From: Pseudoxanthomonas wuyuanensis
GTDB taxonomy: Bacteria; Pseudomonadota; Gammaproteobacteria; Xanthomonadales; Xanthomonadaceae
DNA: 64,000 bases
Assembly (NCBI RefSeq): GCF_900215535.1
Contig: NZ_OCND01000005.1
Coordinates: 43,501-107,500, forward strand
Direction of reading: 5' to 3'
Each line of letters opens with the position of its first letter. The stretch's first letter is position 1. The notes under the pieces are model-generated. The model saw only the letters and a list, made by a program, of their open reading frames with translations, did not search any database and was not told where the DNA came from. Shown piece after piece: positions 8,255 to 19,595 of the stretch. A program made the position numbers and the translations under genes.

Positions 8255-8287
8255 AAGACGCCTGTATCCTTGCCCGACGCCCCGAAG

Positions 8288-9409
8288 ATGCACGTTCTTC
8301 CCGAAGACCTTGTGGAATTCGCTGACGCAGCCCTTGCTGCCGACTACACGCGCCTGCGCAAAGTAGGGCAACGGATAGCCAAGGCCCTGGAGGCATCTGA
8401 TGCAGATGCAGAGACTGCCCGTCGCTTTCGGATCTCGTTGAACCGCAAGGGCGTCCCGCTGCGCGCGTCCGGCTACAGCGAGGCACTGCCTTTGGATAGC
8501 AAGTCAAGGCTTCCGCTATTGGAAGAACTGCCGTGGCCAAACTCGCCGGTCTTTCTCGATTCCTCAGGGAAGGAACAGTTCTCGGCATTCCTGACTGACG
8601 TCACCAATCACGAGCTTCTGGCGAGCAAAGGGCTGGCCTCACGCCTCGCCCTGATGCTTTCCGGCCCCCCGGGCACCGGAAAAACATTACTTGCAGGACA
8701 CCTTGCCTCTCAGCTCGGCCGCAAGCTCTATGTCGCAAGGCTGGACTCCATCATCTCCTCGATGCTGGGGGACACCGCCAAGAACGTCCGCAGCATTTTC
8801 GATTTTGTGGCCGGCAAGCACGCAGTCCTTTTCCTCGACGAACTGGACGCGATCGCCAAGATGCGGGACGACCGTCATGAGCTTGGCGAACTCAAGCGAG
8901 TCGTAAACACGGTGATCCAAGGGCTTGATTCCCTCGATGAGAGCACCATCGTGGTGGCCGCCACAAATCATGCCCAGATCCTGGACAAGGCCATCTGGCG
9001 CCGCTTTCCCTACAAGATCGAGTTCGGGCATCCGGATCTAGATCTCAGGCACGCGCTCTGGTCACACTTCCTTAGCGCCTCGGAAGATCAGGACCAACAG
9101 ATATCTGTCCTGTCGCGAATGTCCAATGGCATGAGTGGCGCGGATATCGAGCAGCATGCCCTGGCGGCGCGTCGACGCTCAGTCCTGGATTCCAGCCCAT
9201 TGGATATGGCGTCCTTGGGCGGCGCGATCCTCAACAAGAAGGTTGATCACCGTGGCGACGCAAGCGCACGGTTAAGCGATCTGAAGCGCCGTCTTGCACA
9301 CCACCTCGTCAACGAATGCGATATCGCGCAATCCGAGACAGCCAGATTTCTTGGAGTCAGTAGACAAGCCGTTTCTGCGTACCTGAAGGCCACGACAGAT
9401 GCCCAGTGA
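8288..9409 (+). CDS. ietA: IetA-like AAA+ ATPase with C-terminal HTH
   Basis: I start the gene at ATG 8288 (MHVLPEDLVEFAD); upstream TTG codons lie inside the promoter-like TTGACA boxes. The 373-residue product has an N-terminal helical region and a FtsH/Cdc48-type AAA+ core with Walker A GPPGTGKT (126-133), Walker B LFLDELDAI (Asp184/Glu185), sensor 1 AATNH and an arginine pair (WRRFP). The C-terminus ends in a helix-turn-helix (SETARFLGVSRQAVSAYL). It overlaps the following subtilase gene by 11 bp. This ATPase-subtilase pairing is the IetAS module, known from plasmid incompatibility and listed as an anti-phage system. The ATPase probably unfolds or delivers substrates, or controls the protease. 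Confidence 0.85.
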   Translation: MHVLPEDLVEFADAALAADYTRLRKVGQRIAKALEASDADAETARRFRISLNRKGVPLRASGYSEALPLDSKSRLPLLEELPWPNSPVFLDSSGKEQFSAFLTDVTNHELLASKGLASRLALMLSGPPGTGKTLLAGHLASQLGRKLYVARLDSIISSMLGDTAKNVRSIFDFVAGKHAVLFLDELDAIAKMRDDRHELGELKRVVNTVIQGLDSLDESTIVVAATNHAQILDKAIWRRFPYKIEFGHPDLDLRHALWSHFLSASEDQDQQISVLSRMSNGMSGADIEQHALAARRRSVLDSSPLDMASLGGAILNKKVDHRGDASARLSDLKRRLAHHLVNECDIAQSETARFLGVSRQAVSAYLKATTDAQ

Positions 9410-11645
9410 ATTTCGACCAGTACTCAACCCCGTTCTTTCTCTGAAGCGGGGCCCGCAACCGACATCAGTTACGGGGCGCGGGGTTACCGAATCGAACGTG
9501 CGCACCGAGCGACTCGGAACTCAGAGGAACCTCCTTGCAAGTCGATTCGCTTCACTTCGACAATCACCGCCAGCAAGCCACGCCGGAAAGATCCTCGTGG
9601 CGGTACACATGTTCGAGGACTCGCTCGCACCCACGCATGAGCCCGACGCCCTATTTCGGGAGACGCTCAACACCCCGCTTGTAGCGCCCCTGAGCGATGG
9701 ATATCTCGCCGAAGTTCCGTTGCATGCCCTGTCCAATCTTGAAGAGCTTGTAGCTCATGGAACGCATGTAACCGTAAGAGCGACGGTTTCAAGAATTCGC
9801 GATATCAAGCCTTACGCCATCGATGATGTACTGGGACGCCGCTCTCCAGAACGGGTTTGGGAGTCCGCTATCCAAGCCGACGGCGGGCACATATTTACTG
9901 CGTGGCTGGCCCCATACGCTGATGGGAGCGCAAGGGAAAGTGTTGCAAGGCAGCTGTTGGAGCTCAAGGATCAGGGCGTAATACTCCCACTCAACAACCT
10001 TGTATCCATCACTCGCGAACCAGGATCAGATGCCGATCAGCTGCAAGTTCAGGCAAGCCCAGCATCGCAAAGCATCGTGCGAGCAGTGCGCGAGTATCGA
10101 CAGAACTCCTATACGAAACTCCAGTTCATTGCCCGAGATGCCGGAGCTCTCGTTCAGCTCGTTGCTTCTGGTGCCGTATTCAGGATTGATCCGGTTAGGC
10201 CAGTAGTTGCAGCAGAGGTCCCTACTGCCCCAGATCCGGAAAGACCTGTCCCCGACGAGCAGTGGCAACCGATCGTCGGGATCATCGATGGCGGATTGTT
10301 CGCACGTAGTTACGAACCGATGGTCGCATGGCGCGCTCCCTCCCTCGTAGCCGATGTTGAGGCTAATCGAACGCATGGGAACAGGGTGGCCTCCCTCGCC
10401 GTGCATGGGAGCGCATGGAATCCCCACCTCGATCTGCCCGATCTAACTTGCCGCATCGGTGTAGCGCAAGCCATTGCCAAGGAATTACACGGAGCGTCAA
10501 CTCGACCGGACTTTATCAGCTATCTGAGATCGGTTGTTGCCCGCCATCATGGCGACACCAAAGTTTGGAACCTCTCGTTCAACGAGCCCGTGCATGGTGA
10601 CGACCCATTGGAGATGAGCGAGCTTGGGCATGAGCTTCGCAAGATCGCGCGCGAGTACGGGGTGCTCCCGATCGTCTCGATCGGCAACATAGATTCGGAC
10701 AATTCGCAGCGTCTTTGTCCACCAGCAGACTGCGAAGCAGCTCTGTCTGTTGGCGGACGCAATGCCGATGGGAGAGCCCCCGGTGACGCTTGCACTGTTT
10801 GCCTGCCTGGGCCTGGCCCGGACGGACTAACTAAGCCTGAGCTGGCATGGTTCTCCACGTTACGCGGACTCGGCGGAACCGCGGACACCGGAAGCAGTTA
10901 TGCGGCTGCAGTAACCTCAGCCGTCGCGGCGCATACGTTCCACTATTTGAAATCACCAACGCCGGACCTGGTGCGCGCGCTGCTCATCAACACGAGCGAT
11001 AGAGACGTACATGACCCCAGGATTGGTTGGGGCTCTCCCTGCAATGGCGCAGCAATGCCTTGGGCCTGTCCTGATGGAAGCGTGACCATGGTGTGGACAG
11101 CGGACCTGAGGGCCGGCTACTGGTACTACTGGGATGACATTCCCATCCCACCAGAGCTGGTGCACAACGGGAAGCTAAAGGGGCGCGTCGCTCTGACCGC
11201 AATCCTCGATCCCGTCGTCTCAGAACTTGGGTCGGCGAACTACTTTTCCACCCGCCTGCAGGTGGCGCTCCAGTACACAAAACCTGACGGTAAGACTGGA
11301 AATTTGGCGGGCTCGATGAAGGAAGACCATGCACCTGAGCAAGAAGCCAGGGCGGAGTGGGCGAAATGGAACCCGATTCGCCATCATGCAGCCTCCATCC
11401 CGAATGGGCGCGCTTTTCGGGGCGAAAAGCTGCGCGTTTGTGCTCGAGTTTTCGGCAGAGATCTGTATCAGCACGGGGTAGTTAACAATTCAGAGATCAG
11501 CCCCAGCACAGTTGCATTTGCCCTGACCCTGTCTGCACCAGACTCGAATGAGAGCGGTAGTGGCATCTACAACTCGGTAGCAAGACAGCTCGGTACGTAC
11601 GTGGAGAGCGCGGTTAACGACATCGAGGTCTCCATCGAGCAATAG
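9399..11645 (+). CDS. ietS: IetS-like subtilisin-family serine protease
   Basis: This 748-residue S8 peptidase has a complete triad: Asp297 in GIIDGG, His326 in RTHGNRVASL, and Ser500 in TGSSYAAAVTS. No signal peptide is visible, so it is probably cytoplasmic. The catalytic domain is preceded by about 280 residues without a recognised domain and followed by about 200 residues. The start overlaps the ietA stop, so the two are translationally coupled. As in other IetAS pairs the partner is an AAA+ ATPase. The natural trigger and substrate of such systems are not established. Confidence 0.85.
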   Translation: MPSEFRPVLNPVLSLKRGPQPTSVTGRGVTESNVRTERLGTQRNLLASRFASLRQSPPASHAGKILVAVHMFEDSLAPTHEPDALFRETLNTPLVAPLSDGYLAEVPLHALSNLEELVAHGTHVTVRATVSRIRDIKPYAIDDVLGRRSPERVWESAIQADGGHIFTAWLAPYADGSARESVARQLLELKDQGVILPLNNLVSITREPGSDADQLQVQASPASQSIVRAVREYRQNSYTKLQFIARDAGALVQLVASGAVFRIDPVRPVVAAEVPTAPDPERPVPDEQWQPIVGIIDGGLFARSYEPMVAWRAPSLVADVEANRTHGNRVASLAVHGSAWNPHLDLPDLTCRIGVAQAIAKELHGASTRPDFISYLRSVVARHHGDTKVWNLSFNEPVHGDDPLEMSELGHELRKIAREYGVLPIVSIGNIDSDNSQRLCPPADCEAALSVGGRNADGRAPGDACTVCLPGPGPDGLTKPELAWFSTLRGLGGTADTGSSYAAAVTSAVAAHTFHYLKSPTPDLVRALLINTSDRDVHDPRIGWGSPCNGAAMPWACPDGSVTMVWTADLRAGYWYYWDDIPIPPELVHNGKLKGRVALTAILDPVVSELGSANYFSTRLQVALQYTKPDGKTGNLAGSMKEDHAPEQEARAEWAKWNPIRHHAASIPNGRAFRGEKLRVCARVFGRDLYQHGVVNNSEISPSTVAFALTLSAPDSNESGSGIYNSVARQLGTYVESAVNDIEVSIEQ

Positions 11646-11972
11646 AACCTCGCAGCACAAGGCAACCCGTAGCAACATCGATCAACGACAAGAGCACCGT
11701 CGTGACTCGTCGCAATACCTGAGTAGTACTCGCGCGCGACTCGGCGCTGGCAATCTAGCTGCGCCCTGCCAGCGCGCGAATCCATGTGAAAGACGGAATC
11801 CCAGAGCATGGGGGAGCGAACTCAAACACCGGATTTCTGGCGGTAACTATGGCGGTAACTTGAAACCTTAATTTCCCTAAAGCCTTGTTTTTGTAATGCG
11901 TTGCCCTCACTTTTCGAGAGCACCCATACCGACAGCTCCGCCTACAATCTCCCCAGAATCCTGCGCGAAGCC
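11646..11972. other. Intergenic region with tandem GGCGGTAACT repeat
   Basis: This gap of about 327 bp lies between the convergent ietS and integrase genes and holds no convincing gene. Two copies of GGCGGTAACT (11839-11848 and 11851-11860) lie in tandem with a 2-bp spacer. Being next to the integrase they could be arm-type recombinase or excisionase sites, but this is speculative. Confidence 0.4.
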
Positions 11973-13187
11973 TCACGCCGTCTTCTTACGAATCGGTACG
12001 ACTTTCTTTTCGGAGTTTCTCAAATTGTCCAGGTAGTCAGCCCACACCTGCATCATCTTCTTTCGTTCCGATAGATGAGCTGTACGGTTGTAGGCCCTCC
12101 CTAGCGGATCACGTACAGCGTGCGCGAGCTGATGCTCGATGTAGTCAGGACGGAACCCCAGCACTTCATCCAGCACGGTACGCGCCATCGCGCGGAAGCC
12201 GTGGCCTACGATGGTCTCGCCGTCGAACCCCAGGTTGCGGAGCGCGGCGTTGACCGTGTTCTCGCTCATGGGGCGATCGGCACTACGTACGCCTGGGAAC
12301 ACGTAGTCACTGCGTTTTGTCAGAGGCCACAGTTCCTCCAATACTGCGACAGCCTGCACGGACAATGGGACGATATGCGCGGTCTTGGTCTTGCTGGTGA
12401 CGTAGCGCCACTCCGCGGCCTCCATGTCGATGTCGGCCCACTTGGCGTGTCGCAGCTCACCGGGGCGCACGAACAGCATGGGAGCAAGCTTGAGGGCTGC
12501 TTGGGTCACGGGTGAGCCCTGGTAGGCCCACAGCGCGCGCAGAAGCTCTCCGATCCGCTCGGGCTCGATGAGACTTGCGAAATGTTTGGTTTTCGGCTGT
12601 TCCAACGCCCCTGTCAGATCATCAGCGGGGTTCCGCTGGGCTCGGCCTGTAGCAACGGCGTACCGGAAAACTCGCCCTGCATGGGCGCGCGCCCGGTGGG
12701 CGGTCTCCACAACACCCCGCCGCTCCAGCTTCCGCAGGGCAGCCAAAAGAATGGGGGCGCTCACATCTGTGATTGGCATATCAGCAATGGACGCCAGGTC
12801 CTTTTCGATCAGGCGGCGCTCCCGCTTTACCGATCCCGGGCTAAGCCCCTCCTTCGCTCGTTTGGCCAACAACTCCAGTCCGATGGCCCCAAAGGTGTTG
12901 TTTGTCCGCTCGGCCTGCACGGCTCGCTCGACCCGGGCGACATGCGCCGGATTGGCGCCCCCCTTCAGCAGCCTGCGCAGCTTGTCGCGCTCGGCGCGAG
13001 CCTGCATGAGCGACATCCCGGGGTACTCGTCAATGGTTATCACGCTTGGCTTGCCAGCATAGCGGTAGCGGTAGCGCCACACCTTTGCACCGGTCGGACG
13101 CACCTCAATGCACAGACCATTCGAGTCAGCCACCCGAAAAGAGGTCGCTCTTGGTTTCAGCGCGCGAAGCTTGGTGTCCGTGAGCAT
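11973..13187 (-). CDS. P4-type tyrosine integrase
   Basis: The 404-residue product is a tyrosine recombinase of the P4/IntS type. It has an N-terminal arm-binding DUF4102 domain (LTDTKLRALKPRA start, then AGKPSVITIDEYPGMSLMQAR), a SAM-like core-binding domain, and a catalytic domain with FVRPGELRHAKW (first Arg), GHGFRAMART (His-x-x-Arg) and a Tyr in GRAYNR. The gene starts 178 bp from the 3' end of tRNA-Ile2 and is transcribed away from it, the usual layout for an island that uses the tRNA 3' end as attB. All catalytic residues are present, so it may be active. No Shine-Dalgarno is seen; the start lies against a palindrome at 13188-13251. Confidence 0.93.
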   Translation of the reverse strand: MLTDTKLRALKPRATSFRVADSNGLCIEVRPTGAKVWRYRYRYAGKPSVITIDEYPGMSLMQARAERDKLRRLLKGGANPAHVARVERAVQAERTNNTFGAIGLELLAKRAKEGLSPGSVKRERRLIEKDLASIADMPITDVSAPILLAALRKLERRGVVETAHRARAHAGRVFRYAVATGRAQRNPADDLTGALEQPKTKHFASLIEPERIGELLRALWAYQGSPVTQAALKLAPMLFVRPGELRHAKWADIDMEAAEWRYVTSKTKTAHIVPLSVQAVAVLEELWPLTKRSDYVFPGVRSADRPMSENTVNAALRNLGFDGETIVGHGFRAMARTVLDEVLGFRPDYIEHQLAHAVRDPLGRAYNRTAHLSERKKMMQVWADYLDNLRNSEKKVVPIRKKTA

Positions 13188-13251
13188 GTGAGTCAGGCAT
13201 CTGTGAGTCAGAGCGACCCAACGCCGCCCAATGACTCACAGCCTGACTCAC
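13188..13251. promoter_or_regulatory. Nested palindrome of four TGAGTCA/TGACTCA boxes
   Basis: An outer inverted repeat, GTGAGTCAGGC (13188-13198) with GCCTGACTCAC (13241-13251), encloses an inner one, TGTGAGTCA (13202-13210) with TGACTCACA (13232-13240). The left arm touches the integrase start codon. On the plus strand the right arm is followed by TTTTTT. It could be an operator controlling the integrase, a recombinase-binding region near attachment, or a terminator for plus-strand transcripts. Confidence 0.6.
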
Positions 13252-13364
13252 TTTTTTCCCGGATGCAACTGGACGCCCTTGGACGCCAGAGGATAGATAT
13301 ACGGCTATTTCATCGAAATTTATAGCGTCTGTCGGACCAGGCCGGACATCCCCGGACTACTTTT

Positions 13365-13440
13365 TGGTGGGCCCACCAGGACTCGAACCTGGAACCAAAG
13401 GATTATGAGTCCTCTGCTCTAACCATTGAGCTATAGGCCC
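13365..13440 (-). tRNA. tRNA-Ile2 (CAT anticodon), island attachment site
   Basis: The minus strand folds as a complete 76-nt tRNA with encoded CCA: acceptor GGGCCTA/TGGGCCC, D arm GCTC/GAGC with a short 8-nt loop, anticodon stem AGGA/TCCT with loop CTCATAA, and a T arm with loop TTCGAGT. The CAT anticodon fits elongator Met or Ile2. The 8-nt D loop and the TTTGGTT variable region resemble tRNA-Ile2 (lysidine-modified) more than elongator Met. Its 3' end faces the integrase, so it is the probable attB of the island. Confidence 0.9.
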
Positions 13441-13505
13441 GCGGGTGGGCATTGTAGCGGCAACGCGGGGTTGCCGCTCCCTGGTTGGCCTGCGGTGCGG
13501 GACTG

Positions 13506-15407
13506 TCAGGCCAGGCCGGCGCGCAGTTCGCGGGCGCGGGCCAGTACCGGCGGCGGCGCGGTTTCTTCGGGAATGCGTAGCAGACCGATGCGCTGCAGGA
13601 ACTGGCCTGCGCGTTGCGAAGAGGTCAGCAGCGTGACCGGAATGGACAGCATCATGCCCAGCGTGACCGGCGCCATCCACGCCGCCAGCGTCGGCGATAC
13701 CGCGTAGGCGGTGACGGCCATCAGCGCGCCGAACAGGCTCAACCCACCATAGCTGCGGATCAGCCCGCTCAACGGCACGCTGCCGTCGTCGCGGCGCTGG
13801 GTTTCCCAGCCCGAATCCTTGCCGGACAACACCTCGGCCACGCCGCGCGACTGCACGTACATGGTCACCGGCGCCATCAACGCGGCCAGCAGCGTCTCCA
13901 GCAGCATGCTGGCCAGCGACCGTATGGCCCCGCCGCAGCCGCGGCGGGTGTCGCGGTCGGTCAGCATGGCCAGGAAGCCCATCACCTTGGGCGCCAGCAG
14001 CACCGACATGGTGAAGAAGAAAACCCACAGGAAGCGTTCGGGATCGCCGCCGCGCCAGTAGGTGGCCGGCGAAAAATCCTCCAGGCGAAGACTGCTGGGC
14101 GAAAGGCCGGCCTCGTGCAGCGGAATGGCCAGGCCAACCAGCATCAACATGCCCCACATGGGCGCGGTGAAATAGTGGCCAATGCCAATCATCAGGTGCA
14201 CACGGCTGATCCAGTGCAGCCCTTTGGCCATCACCACGCCGCCATGCTGCAGGTTGCCCTGGCACCAGCGGCGGTCGCGCACCAGCATGTCGGTCAGCGA
14301 AGGCGGGCCTTCCTCGTAGCTGCCGCCCAGTCCCGGCACCATGTGCAGCGCCCAGCCGCCGCGCCGGAGCAGCGCGGCCTCGACGAAATCATGGCTCAGC
14401 ACGGTGCCCGCGAACGGCTTGCGTCCGCGCAATTCCGGCAGGCCGGCATAAGCGGCGAAAGCGGCCGTACGGATGATTGCGTTGTGCCCCCAGTAGTTGC
14501 TTTCGGCGCCATGCCACCAGGCCACGCCATAGGCGGCCACCGGCCCGTACACGCGGTTGGCGAACTGCTGCATCCGCGCGAACAACGTGCGGCCGTTGAC
14601 GATCACCGGCAGCGTCTGGATCAGCGCCACATCCGGGTGGCGTTCCATCGCCGCCGCCAGCCGCACGATGGTGGCGCCACTCATCAGGCTGTCGGCATCC
14701 AGGATCAGCATCTGCGGATAGGCGGCGCCGAAACGGCGCACCCATTCGCCGATGTTGCCGGCCTTGCGCTCGCTGTTGTCGCTGCGGCGGCGGTAGAAGA
14801 TGCGCTGGGTGTCGCCAAGCCGTTCGCGCAAGGCATGGAAGGCACGCTCTTCGGCCGCCAGCAGCGGCGCGCGATTGGTGTCGCTTAGCACGAAGAAATC
14901 GAACTGCGCCAGTTGCCCGGTGGCGGCAACCGATTCGTAGATCGCCTGCAGCCCGGCCAACAGGCGTTCGGGCTCTTCGTTGTAGGTCGGCATCAGCAGC
15001 GCGGTACGCGAACGCAACCGCGGCAGCTCGCCTTTGCTGTTGACGTCGAGGCGGCCATTGCCGCGCGCCACCACCAGCACGAAACCGGCCACGGCACTGA
15101 TGAAGGAAAACGCAATCCAGCCGAACAACGCAATGAACAGCACCAGCAGCACGCCTTCCAGCACGGAGGTGCCGTTGCCGCGCAGCACCCACCAGATCTG
15201 GTAGGCGGCCAGCAGCGTCAGCACCGCGGTGCCGCCGAATACGCAGGCACGCCGCAACGCCATGGCCTGCGGCGAACTGGGCAGTGGCGTCTTTGCCGCA
15301 CTGGCCGCATGCAGCGGCTGCACCGGCATCGGCAACGGCGATTCGGCCGGCAGCAGGGGGGCCGAATGCTCCAACGGCACGGTAGCCGCCCGTTCGACAG
15401 GACTCAT
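13506..15407 (-). CDS. opgH: Glucan biosynthesis glucosyltransferase H
   Basis: This 633-residue inner-membrane GT2 enzyme builds the beta-glucan backbone of osmoregulated periplasmic glucans. Visible features are two N-terminal membrane helices, [15 protein letters not shown], the DADS metal-binding motif, the RRWCQGN (Q/RxxRW) signature and several C-terminal helices. The start at 15407 is chosen because it begins [14 protein letters not shown] and overlaps the upstream opgD stop by 4 bp (ATGA); the frame stays open further upstream only as a shadow of opgD. The operon order opgD-opgH fits xanthomonads, where OpgH also affects virulence. Confidence 0.95.
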   Translation of the reverse strand: MSPVERAATVPLEHSAPLLPAESPLPMPVQPLHAASAAKTPLPSSPQAMALRRACVFGGTAVLTLLAAYQIWWVLRGNGTSVLEGVLLVLFIALFGWIAFSFISAVAGFVLVVARGNGRLDVNSKGELPRLRSRTALLMPTYNEEPERLLAGLQAIYESVAATGQLAQFDFFVLSDTNRAPLLAAEERAFHALRERLGDTQRIFYRRRSDNSERKAGNIGEWVRRFGAAYPQMLILDADSLMSGATIVRLAAAMERHPDVALIQTLPVIVNGRTLFARMQQFANRVYGPVAAYGVAWWHGAESNYWGHNAIIRTAAFAAYAGLPELRGRKPFAGTVLSHDFVEAALLRRGGWALHMVPGLGGSYEEGPPSLTDMLVRDRRWCQGNLQHGGVVMAKGLHWISRVHLMIGIGHYFTAPMWGMLMLVGLAIPLHEAGLSPSSLRLEDFSPATYWRGGDPERFLWVFFFTMSVLLAPKVMGFLAMLTDRDTRRGCGGAIRSLASMLLETLLAALMAPVTMYVQSRGVAEVLSGKDSGWETQRRDDGSVPLSGLIRSYGGLSLFGALMAVTAYAVSPTLAAWMAPVTLGMMLSIPVTLLTSSQRAGQFLQRIGLLRIPEETAPPPVLARARELRAGLA

Positions 15408-16915
15408 GGGGTCCACCGGTACAGCCAGGTTTCCGACAGCGGCCCGCGCGCGTCCTGCGCGCGCGCATGCAGTTCCACGTCGCGCTCGCCTGCCGGCGTG
15501 AACTCGAAGCTCAGCCGCCAGCCGCCGGTTTCCGGATTGGCATAGATCACCGGGTTGGCGATGCGGCCGTTGGATGCCCAGACGTCCGCATCCACCTTGG
15601 CGGTAGGCGGCAGCTTGGCCAGCCTGCCGCCGGCCAGTTCCATCACCACCAGCCGCGTACCCGGTTGCGGCGCCGCGCCGATACGGGTCATCGCCACGAC
15701 CGCCAGCTCGGGTTGCCAGCTGTGGTCGCGGCACCAGTGCAGGCGGTAGTCGAAACGGTATTCGCGGCCGGCGGCCAGCGGCGCGGCCGGGCGCCAGAAC
15801 GCCACGATGTTGTCGTGGTATTCGTCGGCGGTGGGAATCTCCACCAGCGTCACCGCGCCCGCGCCCCAGTCGCCGCGCGGCTCCACCCACAGGCTGGGGC
15901 GGTTCTGGTAGCGCGCTTCGGTGTCGGCATAGTCGGTGTAGCTGCGCTTGCGCTGCATCAGCCCGAAACCGCGCGGGTTGCGATCTTCGAAACCGCTGAT
16001 CTGCACGCCGGCCGGATTGCGCAGCGGCCGCCACAGTTGTTCATCGCGGCCGTTGAGCATGGCCAGGCCATCGGAATCGTGCACCGCGGGGCGGTAGTCG
16101 TCCACGCCGACCCGGTCGCCGGCGTCGAACTCGAACATGCTGGTCAGCGGCGCAATGCCGGCGCGGCTCAGCGTCACTCGCGGGTACAGCCGCATGCGCA
16201 CGTCGAACACGGTTTCCACGCCGGGCGTTATCGCAAAGCGGAACGCCGCCGCCGCGCTGGGACTGTCGAGCAGCGCATGCACGACGATATGGCTGGCGCC
16301 GGCGGCCGGCCTTTCAATCCAGAACCGCTTGAACAGCGGAAATTCCTCCGGCCCCGGATCGCCGCTGCCCAGCGCCAGTCCGCGCGCCGACAGGCCGTAA
16401 CCCAGTCCCTTGGCCACCGCGCGGAAGTAGCTTGCGCCCAGGAAGGCGCACAGTTCGTCGTAGTAGTCCGGCCGGTTCAACGGCGTGTGGATGCGGAAAC
16501 CGGCAAAGCCCAGGTCGCCGCCTTCCGGCGCCGGCATGTTCTTGAAATCGAACAGCTGCGGCGAATACGCCAGCGCGGTCGCGGCGCCGTTCTCCACCAG
16601 CGACACGTCGACACGGTTGGGAAACAGGAAACCGCGATGGAAGAACTGCAACTGGAACGGCAACCCGTCGCCGCGCCAGAGCGCTTGCGCCGGGTCGAAG
16701 CGGATGTCGCGGTACTGGTCGTAGCCGACCTGCAGCGTCTCCGGCAACGAGGTGTCCGGCGGCTGGTAGGCGCGGGCCGCCAGCTGCCGCGCCAGCGCCG
16801 CAACGGTGTCCGCATCGAAACCTTTGGCGGTTGCGGCCGCAGCGGCGCCCAGCGTTCCCAACCCCCCCAGCAGGGGCAGCGATAAGCCCGCCTTCAGCAG
16901 TTCTCGGCGTTCCAC
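15404..16915 (-). CDS. opgD: Periplasmic glucan biosynthesis protein D/G
   Basis: The product is about 503 residues and belongs to the MdoG/OpgG family, periplasmic proteins that shape the osmoregulated glucan chain. It starts with a twin-arginine signal ([18 protein letters not shown]), which favours OpgD over OpgG. I use the GTG at 16915 because GGAGAG lies just upstream; a longer frame from 16975 would bury the Tat signal. Family blocks such as [19 protein letters not shown] are clear. The stop overlaps the opgH start by 4 bp, so the two genes are coupled. Confidence 0.92.
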   Translation of the reverse strand: MERRELLKAGLSLPLLGGLGTLGAAAAATAKGFDADTVAALARQLAARAYQPPDTSLPETLQVGYDQYRDIRFDPAQALWRGDGLPFQLQFFHRGFLFPNRVDVSLVENGAATALAYSPQLFDFKNMPAPEGGDLGFAGFRIHTPLNRPDYYDELCAFLGASYFRAVAKGLGYGLSARGLALGSGDPGPEEFPLFKRFWIERPAAGASHIVVHALLDSPSAAAAFRFAITPGVETVFDVRMRLYPRVTLSRAGIAPLTSMFEFDAGDRVGVDDYRPAVHDSDGLAMLNGRDEQLWRPLRNPAGVQISGFEDRNPRGFGLMQRKRSYTDYADTEARYQNRPSLWVEPRGDWGAGAVTLVEIPTADEYHDNIVAFWRPAAPLAAGREYRFDYRLHWCRDHSWQPELAVVAMTRIGAAPQPGTRLVVMELAGGRLAKLPPTAKVDADVWASNGRIANPVIYANPETGGWRLSFEFTPAGERDVELHARAQDARGPLSETWLYRWTP

Positions 16916-17023
16916 AGTCTCTCCGGCAACAGTTCCCCGGGCGAGTCTAGAAAACCGCTTGTGAGCGCCGCGCATACGCCGGAACGGGCGGCCACCCGCC
17001 GGCAGACGGATTTACGCCAGGCG

Positions 17024-17518
17024 TCAGTCCGCGGCCAGAATGGACTGGAAAACGCCCACGCCAAGGGCTTCCCATCCCAGGAACGCGGCGATCGCCAATA
17101 GCATCAGCGCCAGGAACACCAGCAGCGAGATGCCGGCTGCGGCCCAGTTGGAGCGCGTGGGGATTCCGCGCATCCTGCGCTCGTTGATCTGCGATTGCTG
17201 ATACTGCTTGGCCAACTGCACCATCGCCACAACCTGCGGAATGAGGAAAACCACGCCCGGGATCGATTCGGGCAAAACGAACATCACCACGATTACCCCG
17301 GCAAAAGCCGCGATCGAATAGAGAATCGTCTTGCGCGCCTTCTCGGGTTGGCCCAGCGCGCGAAAGTTCATGGCCATCAATAACCCGCCCGCCAACAGCG
17401 AACCGAGAAAGGTCGCCAGGCCGATGCCCGAGACCTTGAACAACCTGGCCTCCGGGTTTTCCAGGCTGGCCGAACCCAGGCCCGATGCGGGCATCTGGTA
17501 AGGGTTTTGCTCGTCCAT
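17024..17518 (-). CDS. Four-helix membrane protein, unknown function
   Basis: The 164-residue product starts at ATG 17518 (MDEQNPYQMPASG), with GAGGAG about nine bases upstream. Four hydrophobic stretches are visible: KVSGIGLATFLGSLLAGGL, ILYSIAAFAGVIVVMFVL, an adjacent shorter one, and a C-terminal AAAGISLLVFLALMLLAI. The N-terminus is rich in Asn, Pro and Tyr. No domain is recognised. It lies downstream of rpoD on the same strand, but a good terminator separates them. Confidence 0.75.
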   Translation of the reverse strand: MDEQNPYQMPASGLGSASLENPEARLFKVSGIGLATFLGSLLAGGLLMAMNFRALGQPEKARKTILYSIAAFAGVIVVMFVLPESIPGVVFLIPQVVAMVQLAKQYQQSQINERRMRGIPTRSNWAAAGISLLVFLALMLLAIAAFLGWEALGVGVFQSILAAD

Positions 17519-17548
17519 GCCGATGTTCTCCTCTGCTGGCAAACAAGA

Positions 17549-17568
17549 CAGGCCCCTTTCGGGGCCTG
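17549..17568 (-). terminator. rpoD terminator
   Basis: CAGGCCCC (17549-17556) and GGGGCCTG (17561-17568) form an 8-bp GC stem with a 4-nt loop. On the minus strand a T-rich stretch follows (TCTTGTTTG). It lies just after the rpoD stop. Confidence 0.78.
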
Positions 17569-17594
17569 CCAATTCGTTGCATTGCGGCGCAGGT

Positions 17595-19448
<1,854 letters not shown>

Positions 19449-19489
19449 GGGGTTTGGGCCACCGGCAGGAATGGAAGAAGGAACCTAGC

Positions 19490-19495
19490 ATTATA
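19490..19495 (-). promoter_or_regulatory. rpoD -10 box
   Basis: A perfect TATAAT reads on the minus strand 42 bases upstream of the rpoD start. No consensus -35 lies at 17 bp; the sequence there is GC-rich with a GGTCAA. It is probably the rpoD promoter or one of several. Confidence 0.5.
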
Positions 19496-19566
19496 CCGTG
19501 CCACGGGGCTTTTGACCCGCGGCAAGTGCTGAACGCGCCGCGGCGCGCCAGCAAACCGGAGCTTCC

Positions 19567-19587
19567 ATGCCGCCACCGTGGCGGCAT
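19567..19587. terminator. Hairpin downstream of dtd
   Basis: ATGCCGCCA (19567-19575) and TGGCGGCAT (19579-19587) form a 9-bp stem with a 3-nt loop a few bases after the dtd stop. No T tract follows on the minus strand, so it is at best a weak terminator or a 3'-end stabiliser. Confidence 0.4.
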
Positions 19588-19595
19588 TGCGCGCC

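Noticed and set aside
8207..8287. TTG start giving a 27-residue N-terminal extension of IetA
   Set aside because: The codon lies in a TTGACAA box and the promoter-like -10 is downstream of it.
13357..14265. 302-residue minus-strand frame across the tRNA and opgH
   Set aside because: Its C-terminus is translated tRNA, a well-known artefact, and the rest is a shadow of opgH.
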